From Cucumis sativus (Eukaryota; Streptophyta; Magnoliopsida; Cucurbitales; Cucurbitaceae): a DNA stretch of 64,000 nucleotides. Made by a program: the position numbers and the translations under genes. Position 1 is the stretch's first letter; each line of letters starts with the position of its first letter. The stretch spans positions 2,852,001 through 2,916,000 of the forward strand of contig NC_026655.2 in NCBI RefSeq assembly GCF_000004075.3, given 5' to 3'. The notes beneath the pieces were generated by a model. It searched no databases. It was not told the DNA's origin and saw only the letters and a program-made list of their open reading frames with translations. This document shows, piece by piece, positions 11,542 through 22,514 of the stretch.

Positions 11542-14500
11542 ATGTCGGATGATATGCTGCTTCATTTCTCCTCCAATTCATCCAACCAATCGGACCAGTC
11601 TTTGCCGACCAAAATGGCTAAGCTCGAAGCTCGTATGGTGGGTAAGACCTCGTCCATCCCGCCGCCTGCTCAGTCGCAGTCAACCAGGACTTCTGTCTCA
11701 TCTGCTGGGAAATTTGCTGCCACTGAAAGTTTGATCGAGCCATCTACTTCTAGTGATTCTGATGATGGTGTATGTTTCTTTTAACATTCATGTGCAACTT
11801 GCACTCTTTCCTTTTCGTTTCTGTATCTTCGTAATTGAGTTTTAGTTGGTGTGGGAAATGAGAATGCACGAACCCACAATTAGGATGATGTACTATTGCC
11901 AACCTGTATTGGTTTTTTGTGTATGATCTTTGATTTTCTTGTTTAAAAAAATGTTTAGAGTGGATTTTTTATTTTCTTGTGATATTATTGAAAGGTTGAC
12001 AATCAATAACCTTGGATTAAATAAGCGTGATTGATTCGTCTTAAAATATCATTTTGCTGCTTTTGGCTGACCTATGAACTTGAACGTCCTTTCACAGAAA
12101 ACATGAACTTGAATGTTCTTGTTTAGGATATAATCCATTTGTTTATTTGCTTTGATAACCAAAACTTGTGTTTGTGCACTGCAAAATATGATAACTTAAA
12201 GTAGTTACTATTTACATTTGCATTTCTTGCTTAAATCTTGCTCTGATTAACATAGCAAGCTGAGAATTTCTATTGGCTCCAACATACCATAGTCTCTTTC
12301 CCTATATATCCAGGAGGTAAGTTTGTATCAAATCAATAAGATAAGAATGGTTTTTGATAGAACTTAGAATGAAAGTTACTTATTTGGGAAATATGGGAAC
12401 TATGATTCCTACTTTATGAGTTGTATAATGTACCCAATATCTGCTGAAGTTCATTTTATATCTATACTGCAAAAAAAGGAAAAAAAAAACCCAGAATAAG
12501 TGTTAGTATTATAAGATAAACCCATAGAATAAACCAAAACAACTTTCATAGAGAAAAAATAAAAAACAAAACAAAAGGATATGTATACTTTGGGTTTGTT
12601 CTTTTCTTGACGAATCGATATGTATCTGGACAAATGGTAAAGAGTTTGTGGAGAGAACAAAGTTGAGTAGTTTATCCTTCATTTTAAGAATCCTCATCCT
12701 TCATATATCTTACCTACTGAAAGACTCTTCATTGTTTGAAAGTTTAATTAGTTGTGAGGTGTCAGTTTCATTAGTAGATCATGTGATTTCTTTGGAAAGA
12801 CTCTTCAAGTTTACTTATTGCCTGTTGGTTATTTTTCAAACATCTTTGGTGGAGTATATTTTATTCTCAGTCGTTTTCTTTTAATTATCTAACTTTCACT
12901 GCAATTTTTCAAAAACTCTGAGCTATTCTATACTTGATGATATTGTATTTTACATATTGTATGTTAGACTGGAGATGGATTCCTCATCCAAGCCAACACT
13001 CAAAAGCGCCAGAAACTTCAAGATGCCAATGACTCGACACTTCCTGAACGTGCTGAGGTAGTTCTCATTATTTTGGTTATGGTTTGAAGTAACTATTGGT
13101 CTTGTCAAATATGATAGACAATTCCTAAACCCTAATTTCATGGTATAATATTTATTGATCTCAAATATGTTTCCTATTAAAAATTTTTATTTTCTACATC
13201 AAATCTTTCCATCTTCTTTCTCAAGCACCTGTCTGTAATTTGCCTTCTCTGTCTTGTTACTAATTATTTTTTCTCCCTTTACTTTTTCTGAGTCTTGTTG
13301 ACCTGCAAATTGTTTTTCAGCACCTACTATCATGAAATTTCATTAATCTTTGGGGATTTTCTTTTTTACCATAATAATAACAACCAAAAAAACTTTAAAA
13401 GGCATTTCAGGCAGTGGAAGAAGGAAAGCAAAATGTAGTGGAAACCATAGAATCCAAAAAGAATGTGGATGTAAATAGGAAAAAACAAGCTAGAGGAAGG
13501 GGACAATCCCTCTCAAATCGAGGTCGTGGGTCAAGAGTAAATGATCAGATGAAATCACAAATTTCTCTCTCAACAATTCCACCCACGAATGGTCAACATG
13601 ACAGTTTATACCTTAAGGTAATATCTAGTCAAATTTCTAATATTTTCTGTGCTTATTCGAACAATTTTGTGTAATTTTGTTCTTTATGATGAGTTAACCA
13701 TTTAGTTGAGGATATTTATTTGATTGAAAGATGGTCTTTAAAATCTCTTTCCGACATCTATATATATATATAGGTTTTTTCTGTTTGTTTACATCTTATT
13801 TAATTTCCTCGATTTTATAAGATATTTGCCAACTGGAGAGTTTCTTCTGTAACTACTTCCCTTTTTGGGCATTTTGGATCTTTCTGTATGTTTCCTTTAT
13901 CAATGAAGGCAAATAATCATGTTTGTGAGACTGTCTTCCTGCTTTTCCACAAATTTTTAGGTGTCTTACTGGGAGTATGAAGGTTCTTTGAATTAGTTAA
14001 GTGATGAATGTTATGTGAATTTCTTAGGAAGCTAGACATCTTCTCCATACTTGCTTAGATTCCTTTAAGATGGAGTATGGGCAGGGATAAGATGATTAGA
14101 CAATGGATATCCCTATCATGGCCAGGGAATTCACCTTTAATGTCTTCCAGTCAGACACAGTTGGTATCAACAACAATCAAATGGGACACTAATTAGATGG
14201 TTGCTACAAGCAAGCACATAGAAGTAGTGCAGCAGGGGTTGGAGGGAAGTGCACTAACTCAGAAAGTTGATGAGGAAGCCAAGGGTGCTTGGTTGAAGGG
14301 GATGAAGGGTGGCATTTATCTTTGCATATTTCAAAGGCTCTATCTCGTGGCAAAATTGAAATGACCTTCTCGACAACAGTTAATATTAAGGACTTGTTGC
14401 AACCTGATACAGTTTATGAGATTATTTTAGAGGTGGTGGTAGAGAGAATATGTTTCATCTCTTGAAGTTGCAAGGAATCAATTGACTAGCCGTTCCTCTA

Positions 14501-17500
14501 TCCATTTTTTCGTGATAAAGGGCAGTTTTTATGGTAGTGAAGTGTTTGGGGACTGAGACAACAGAATCTTCCAAGGGTGTGTGAATTTTTATGGTGACGT
14601 TTGGTCTCTACTAGACTCTTTCGTTACTATTTGCTTGGTCTTATTTCTCTTGACTAGAGCCTTTTCTTGTAGTATGTTTCTTGCTGTGGGTTTTTTTTTT
14701 TTTTTTTTGTGTGTGTGTGTTTGTCTATTCTTTCATTTTTTTCTCAATGAAAGTCTTGTTTTTTCATTTTTCAAAATATAGAATATATTTTATCTTTCCC
14801 AGACAAAACCTTCATGTCAACTTCTAATCCCTTTTCCGTTGTTACCCATACAAGATTGCAGATTAGCCCTTTACAAATTCTTAGGAAGGAGGGCCATAAG
14901 ACTAGGCATGAATCCTCACATAGTACTCTCATTTTGTACCTGGAAGAGTGATAATACGTGGGCCATTGATAAAACTATTGCAATGCAGTTCTATTAATTT
15001 ATGGGCTGACTTTGAAGTCCTTTTTTCTAGTGTGAAATAACATTTTTGGTGATCCATGCACCTTTTCTAATTCATGGTAAAAGAGTGTTCATCAATCCAC
15101 CCTGGGGACATACAAAAAAGGAGTATTTGTCATTGAAACTTCAGCTCTATGATCGAGGACTTCCTCCTCAAACCACCTTTTGAGGAGAAAGGCTAGTTTC
15201 TTTGGTTTGCTATGTGTGCAGTTTTATAGGTTTTGTGGGGTGAGTGGAACTGTAGGGTGTTTCTAGGGGTGTGGAGTGGGATCCTAGGAAGCTCTGGTTC
15301 CTAGCTCGCTTTCATGTTTCTCTTTTGGTCACGATTGCAAAGACTTTTCGTAATTATTTTATAGGTGTGGTTACTCATAGTTGGACTCCCTTCTTGTAAA
15401 GGGAGTCTTCTTTTTTTGTGGGCTTGGTTTTTTGTATGCTTGTGTACTCTTATGTTTTCTCAATGAAAGTTGTTATTTCTCAAATAAACAACAACAATAA
15501 CAATCAATCTCTGGTTTTACAGGATGGAATGTGTAAGGAGCAGCTTCGGGTAGATAATCGCTCTCCAATGGAGGTGTGGGATTTGTCATGTGCATGGAAG
15601 CCTTATCCAATATGGATAGACCAACATAACTTTTTTTTTCTTAATTTTTTTTTATAGAAATGTATGCTTATGTTGAATCCCTTTGGAGTATGCATCTGAT
15701 TGAGTGCAAAAAAGAATATGTACGGCCATGGAATTAGGTGGTCTGCAACCTATGAAAATGAAATTAAATGTGCTTTGTCAACTAACACTTTGTTGACTTG
15801 TAAAGTGTTGTTTTGTTTGTAATGGATTCTCCTTTTTGTTGCATAGAAAAGGTTTTTGTTATTTGGAATTTCTTGCCTTGGTGCCACAACTTTTTGACAT
15901 CTCAAATTTGTTTTTCTTGTATATATAATAGGAAGAGTTGGTTTCTTTACGGGCAAAAGTCGCTTCATTGGAGGAGGATTTACGTAAATTACGTCAGGAG
16001 TCTTCTGAATATCAAAATCTTTACCGTGAATTAGAAAAGGTAATTAGATCGTGCCCATGATAGTAAAGAACCTTTTTGCAGTTTGCACAGAATACATTTT
16101 CCTTGTGAACTTTGACCATGCGTATGGTGGCATTCTAAGATCAAGTGTTTTTCTTTTTTGGAGTATTCTAGAATGTTTTCATCAACAAATTTGTTCATTT
16201 GCAAGACGTTTTTAAATTTTCTTTTCTGTTTATTAATTTTATAGTTTTATCTTTTCTCGCTGATCATGATTTATGCAGGAATTGAAGGAGATCAAGGAGT
16301 ACGAACAGCAAATGAAGCCTAAGGTTTGTTTGTCTCAAGGAATCAAATCCATTTTCCTGCAAGCTGAAAATTTTGTAAAAATTTAACTGTGTATAATATA
16401 GCTTAACTAATTTGGCCAAAATGTTTCTGGAAGATGACTTTGTTTTTAACTAGCCAACTCTAACATCTCTTTCACTATCAACTATATGCCATCCCACTCT
16501 CCTAGTCAGTGCTTGCCTTTCTTACCCAATTTATGTATGACCCACAACCTCATCTTACTTTATGGCTGCCATTTTTCTGACCCTCAAGGTTGTTTACTCT
16601 AAAGTCCAAAGGGAGTTAATTAACCATGAAATTTAGCTGACTGCTTCTCGATAATGTTATTTGTTATGTTTGGCATTTTTCTGGCTGTCCAGGTTGTTTA
16701 CTCCAAACAGTGGTTATTGACAATGAAATTTAGCTGATTGCTTCTTGATAATGTTATTCGTTCTCCTTTTATGATAGAGGCAAATAGAACGTACTTTCTT
16801 CATCAAGATTTTTCTTATTTGTAGACATGGTTCTGTCATTTACTATTTTATCCTTGTTAATTTTATTGACATTACAGAGAACAAAAGTACTATCGGATTT
16901 GCTGATATCTGTTTCGAAAGCTGAAAGGCAGGAAGCGAGGATGAAAGTCCGACAAGACTCCTTGAGACTCGGCAATGTGGGTGTCATCAGGTTAGTTTTT
17001 CATAATCTAGTTGTTATAGACTTAGCTATGGGACTTCTTGCAATCTCATTCCCTTTCAAATGTTATTCAAGGAGACAACTGATAGCATTTTTGTATGGAT
17101 TTCAGAGCTGGGACAGTCATATCTGAAACGTGGGAGGATGGACAAGCACTGAAAGATCTAAATGCTCATCTTGTATGTCATCTTTATACATTTGTTAACG
17201 ACTCAAATTTTAGGAAGAAACTAGACTTGTTAAATTTCTTCTATATTGAATCAAACAAACAAGTTCTTATATAGAAGAAAAACCATCTACCAATAAATAA
17301 GTTTTTATTCCAAATAAGAATAATCAATATAAGCACACCAGCCACCTAATACTTGGATAATATTGCAGAAATATAAAGCAAATCCAACGTATTCAAAGCA
17401 AATTTAAATTTGTTTTCAAATTAATAGTAGGTTTGTTTTTTTATAATTTTTTTTTTTTTATTTTTAGCAAATTATGATGCAGTATGTCGTGCTTCTTCTG

Positions 17501-20500
17501 ATTTTTTGATGTGGATAAAATATTCTCTATCGAGGAAAGAAAATACCCTAGCCTTAATTTTTGGTGATTAGTATTCTTTTACTATCTGAAAAAAATGTCT
17601 TTTTGTCAGTATCGCTTATGGAAAAGAAAACAAAATGTTTTTTGTTACCTACTACTCCTAGTTCACTTCGTTTTAGTTTTCTCAACTTGGAGCTGTTCTT
17701 ATAAGTTGTACATTTAGTCATTTGTTCATTACAACAAATAATTTTCCCATTTTTCAGAAACAATTACTAGAAACCAAGGAGGCCATTGAACGGCAGCGCA
17801 AGTCCTTGAAGAAAAGACAGCCAGGTAAGTTTTTTCTTTCTCATGCACTAGTACGTTTGATCTTGCTGGGCGATGAGTGATAAAGGAATGGGAATATATG
17901 CTTTGTGCCTGGAATTCTTGATTCGGCCATTTAGAATTGACTTCGTCTTTATATTTTGAAAGACAAAGGCGATGGAAGCGATGCAGAACCAGGAGCCCAG
18001 GAAGAGGACAGTTTTATTCAAGATGAGATCTATAAATCCCGTCTGGCAAGCATTAAGCGAGTAAGTTCCTTTGCCCTATCTTGTTGCCTCTTACAACTCT
18101 ACACCCCAACAAAAATTTACTAGCTCCAACATACTCCACCCAATGGACCAACTGGCCCCTTATCTTCCATGTTTCTTATCAAAATAATAATAATAATAAA
18201 TAAATAAATTGAATAAAATGTATAATTTATGAACTCTTTGTAGGAAGAGGAAACGATTCTACGTGAAAGGGACCGATATGAAATTGATAAAGGAAGGCTT
18301 ATACGTGAAATGAAGCGGATACGAGATGAAGATGGCTCTCGTTTCAACAATTTTCAGATTTTAAATTGCAGATATGCTCTTTTAAACCTTCTTGGGAAAG
18401 GAGGATTCAGTGAGGTTTACAAGGTCAGAAATTTGTGCTGTATCATTATTTCTTGACACTCCAAAAATTGTCTGAGATTTAAATTGCTGGGAAAAAAATA
18501 AGACCATCTTTGCCTACATTTGGCAACTGTAAAGATATACCTTTTTGCAGTGATTTTGAAGTAAGAAATTTCCAGCAGGCTTATGACTTGGTAGAGCATA
18601 GATACGTGGCATGTAAGCTGCATGGGTTGAATGCTCAGTGGAGTGAAGAGAAGAAGCAAAGTTATATAAGGCATGCTATTAGGGAGTACAATATCCACAA
18701 AACATTGGTGCATACTCACATTGTTCGGCTCTGGGACATTTTTGAGATTGATCAAAATACATTCTGTACAGTCTTAGAATATTGTAGCGGTATAGTTCTG
18801 TTTTACCATTGTATATTTCTGAATTTCTTTTCATGTTATGTGAGGAAGCGTAGTCAAAATATTCTGTTTTGAATACAAATAAAATGGATTCTTATTTGCT
18901 TGTACAATCTGGCAACGCAAGATTTGATCACACTATGCTTGACACAATATTTTCTTTTCTTTTTTCCTTTTTAATCTTCTTATATAAAGAGCACAATACT
19001 TTCTGTTCATCTTGCATTTTAAGTCACCCTTTTTCTTTTTTTCCAGGGAAGGATCTTGATGCGGTTCTCAAGTCAACACCAATATTACCTGAAAAAGAAG
19101 CCAGGATTATCATAGTTCAGATATTTCATGGCCTTGTTTACTTGAACAAAAGGACACAAAAAATTATCCATTATGACCTGAAACCTGGTAACGTTTTATT
19201 TGATGAACTAGGTGTCGCAAAAGTGACAGATTTTGGTCTCAGTAAAATAGTTGAGGATGATGTCGGATCACAGGGTATGGAACTTACATCGCAGGGCGCT
19301 GGAACATATTGGTAAATGTCTACTTTAGTGTATACTTTTTGGCTTTTGATATGCTTTAATAATTATATCGTGCTCAGAGTCTTGAATATGCTACGACTTC
19401 CAAGTTGAGTAGAATAGTTTGTTTGCTGGTGGTTATATCAAGTTTGCTTTCCTTTCCCCCCTCCTCTTCAGTCCATTTCTGTATCTGAATGATGTAAACC
19501 ATTGTTGACTATGTTTTTAAGGAGGTAGTACATTTTACGGAGAAAATATGATGAATTAATGGTTCTCTTTTGGATTTAAAATCCTTGATATCGTTTTGTA
19601 CAAGTTTCCTTCCTCATAACACCTCCTATGCACCAGTACTCCATGTAGTGTCACTCATTATTTCTTTTGGCCTCTTCAGGTATTTACCTCCTGAATGCTT
19701 TGAGCTCAGCAAGACTCCTTTAATATCATCCAAGGTTGGTAGTTCCATAGTTTATTTTCTCTTCTGCATTCTTGTTTATGTTATTATATCACTGTGCTCA
19801 TTCCTATTCAGCTATTCCCATCGTGTCCAATTCTAAATTTTGAGTTATCCTGGATGGAACCGAAAGACATACAAAGTGGGGTGAGGGAAGATACGATAAG
19901 TATTCCCCACTAGAAATAAGCAAGGCAGCAAGGGCATCGCCACTTTTTTATTTTTTTTCTAACCCAGAAAATCTACTTTGAGAATCCTATACATCTGTCA
20001 TTTGTGCAGACAAGTGTTGTATGCACTGAATTCCTTTGCTTTTCTAAGCTCCAGTTTTCAATAACCTGCCGCCTTCTGGAAACAGGTTGATGTCTGGTCA
20101 GCTGGTGTACTACTATATCAAATGCTCTTTGGCAGACGTCCATTTGGACACGATCAAACGCAAGAAAGAATACTTCGTGAAGACACGATTATAAAAGCTC
20201 GTAAAGTTGATTTCCCTACTCGACCAGCTGTCTCAAACGAGGCGAAGGTGAGCTATAGTCTGCTGCTTTGTATTTGCTCAGTTTCCTTCAACATAATATA
20301 GTTATTTTTGCGATTAACAACACAATCATTTTGGCCAACCATATTTTGACATGTCAACGTTTCTACCTATCATTTCCTATAAAAAAAAAAATCCATATGT
20401 TTTTTTTTTAGTAAAATGAGGTTGAGGGATTTAAACCCAAACCTTTTGATCGTTAACGTATCTTTAGTTCAGCTGTGCTCACTTTGACGGCTATCATTTC

Positions 20501-20616
20501 TTATTGTTAATGTTATGTAGGATTTTATACGCCGTTGTTTGACGTATAACCAAGCTGATAGACCCGATGTTTTGACAATTGCTCAAGATTCATACCTAAC
20601 CTATTTGAAGAAGTGA
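11542..20616 (+). CDS. TSL: TOUSLED-like Ser/Thr protein kinase, 680 aa
   Basis: Sixteen coding exons: 11542-11769, 12968-13057, 13411-13617, 15523-15573, 15932-16039, 16279-16323, 16878-16990, 17106-17172, 17758-17824, 17963-18060, 18244-18423, 18579-18789, 19047-19311, 19680-19734, 20086-20247, 20521-20616. Every junction keeps frame, giving 680 residues, close to the ~690 of Arabidopsis TSL. The N-terminus is Ser-rich and basic. Residues about 192-400 are heptad-like, charged coiled coil, as expected for the oligomerisation region. The kinase domain starts near 405 with GKGGFSEVY, followed by the ATP-binding Lys431 (VACK), catalytic loop HYDLKPGN (530-537; Tyr replaces Arg of HRD, normal for this family) and DFG at 550-552. 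Tousled kinases are nuclear, cell-cycle-linked enzymes that phosphorylate the histone chaperone Asf1; in Arabidopsis TSL affects flower and leaf development. The kinase appears active. Confidence 0.96.
14690..14780 (+). mobile_element. LINE 3'-tail-like fragment in TSL intron 3
   Basis: A T- and GT-rich stretch ends in ttctcaatgaaagt, the same ending as the LINE remnant at about 15455-15480. It lies upstream in the same intron. It probably represents another decayed copy or tail; most of the intron between 13980 and 15490 looks repeat-derived. Confidence 0.4.
15060..15490 (+). mobile_element. 5'-truncated LINE (non-LTR retrotransposon) remnant in TSL intron 3
   Basis: The plus strand reads as the decayed C-terminal end of a plant LINE reverse-transcriptase ORF. 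There is a frame with a stop resembling [21 protein letters not shown] (15185-15270), then an open run including [16 protein letters not shown] and ending THSWTPFL with a stop at 15397-15399. After it come a short 3' UTR with tctcaatgaaagt and an A-rich end (caaataaacaacaacaata), in the LINE tail position. It sits just before exon 4 in the same direction as the host gene. Confidence 0.6.
20411..20490 (-). mobile_element. tRNA-derived SINE-like fossil in TSL intron 15
   Basis: On the minus strand a box-A-like segment (gagcacagctgaac) is followed by a box-B-like gggtttaaatccc. It has the same order and orientation as the copies at 10241 and 22341. It lies in the last intron, 30 bases before exon 16. 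Confidence 0.5.
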
Positions 20617-21309
20617 TCACATGAGATCCACGTTACAGGAATTTATAAGAAGCTCCATCGTTCCACAGCAAGGCAAAGAAAGTATAGTAACTCATGGAAA
20701 CTGTATACACAAAATAGGGCTGGTCTGCCACTCTTAAGGTTGATCAAAGGTGTGCCCCTTTTGAATTACTTCAATTGTCCTATCTTCAAATAATTGAAGG
20801 TTTGGCAAAGTTTGTAGTTGGAAAGTTGCCGTTTAGGTGAAGGGCACAGTGTCCTACAACCCTTGTTTAGTGTTCTGAAAATGGGCTCTAGAGGTCCCTA
20901 AAATGGGGGGAAATGAGGGAAGTTTTGCTTTTCTTTTGTTTGCCCATTTATTTTTTTTCCCTTATGGAAAATGATTGATTTTGATGTATTAAATATTTTC
21001 TTCACTTCATATGATGTTGGCAATCTCTTTTGCCAATCTTTAGTTAAACCGCATTTCTAGCAAGGTTTTTCATGTAGATATGGAACTCTCAAGAATGAAA
21101 AGTTCATAGTTCACATTTTCCTTTTTTTGCTTTCTGTTTTGTTTATTTTATACAAATTGCTTTGTGAATCCAGATCTACAATTCATATAAATGAAAATGC
21201 ATACACCTAATTGCTCAAATTGTTGCATCTTTTTCCTTCTCAATCTTTTGGTTAAATGGCAACTATGGTTTCAAGTGTGAAGAAAGTTAGAGGTTGCTTT
21301 AGGCGATTT

Positions 21310-21484
21310 ATAACTAAAATTTAGTTTCTAAAAGCTTTTAAGATATAAATTATTTATGACATTGTTATCAAACCACACGGACTATTTACGTGTTTTTTGT
21401 CAAATCATAGGAACTACCTTCTAACTTTTTAAAATCATTACGTTTAAACTTTTTTTCAAACTATAGAGACTAAATTTGTAGTTT
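21310..21484. mobile_element. Candidate small MITE with imperfect inverted ends
   Basis: The left segment aactaaaatttagtttct pairs, as an inverted repeat, with the right segment agagactaaatttgtagtt, with a few mismatches. The unit is about 175 bp and has no coding capacity. No target-site duplication was identified. Confidence 0.35.
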
Positions 21485-22340
21485 AATATTTTTTTCAAAA
21501 TTTATTTTCTTATTGTGGTATTATGTAGGGTTAAACATGAGATCGAAAAACCAAGTTAATTGAACTGAAGTTAGTCGAAGAAAGAGAGATTCGTTGGTGT
21601 TAGTTTTGAAAAATTTTCAGAAAATTTTCTTTTTTTCTTTTTCAAGAACTAAACTGACCAAATCGACTAACTGATTTTACTTCTTGACGGCCAAAGTCAG
21701 TTTAAACGTTTACCAAATCTATTGTAATTTGTTCATTTGCATGTTTGTTGGAAAACCAACTCCAACTGGGTAACGCTATTCCTAGTATTATTGCCCAACA
21801 ACTAAGGTAGATCACAACTTTCCTTTTGAATATGGTAGATTACTTGAGATCTAAGAGTGTGAAATTCATTTATTTACTGTTTTATTACTATTGTTGTTGT
21901 TGTCATATATCTAAAGAATAAATGAAAGACAGTATTTATGAGGTGCTCACATGGTGGGACTCTAATAACTTGTATCTCTAACCTTGAATACTTATCTTCT
22001 GCTTCCATTGAGGGAGACATCCACACCTACTTAGCAAAGACACACAATCATGGTCAAATGAACTCTTACACCTCCAAGTAATTTTTTTCCAACAATTGTA
22101 GAATGAGTTCGAACGTAACGTAATACTTTATCAATTAAATCGTGCTTACGACTAACATAACACCATTGTTGTTGAAAAAAAAAAGCTAATAAAAATACAA
22201 AAGCAGTGAACAAATAAAATATTTCTTGAGCATTTGTTGAAATAAACACATAAAAGTAACGATGGAATAAGATGTTTAGTGGTGTTTTGTCCACCGACTT
22301 CATAACTTTTTGTTTCTTTTGAGTAAATAATTACAAGTAA

Positions 22341-22402
22341 AAGAACTCAAACCAAAGTTTTTAGGATTATTAGTATTATCCAAAGTCAGTTGAGCTGAGT
22401 TG
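22341..22402 (-). mobile_element. tRNA-derived SINE-like fossil
   Basis: The minus strand carries box A cagctcaactgac and, further on, the box-B-like ggtttgagttc. It is the third copy in this window of the family seen at 10241 and 20411, again in minus orientation. Confidence 0.45.
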
Positions 22403-22488
22403 AGTTTTCGTAGCTACTTTTCAACGTGATGTTTAAACTTTTCCTTTTCATTTTTTTTCATTCACCGAAAAAGTTAAATTTCTTTGTT

Positions 22489-22514
22489 ATATATATATAT
22501 ATATATATATATAT
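22489..22514. repeat. (TA)n microsatellite
   Basis: An uninterrupted run of about 13 TA units in intergenic DNA. Confidence 0.9.
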
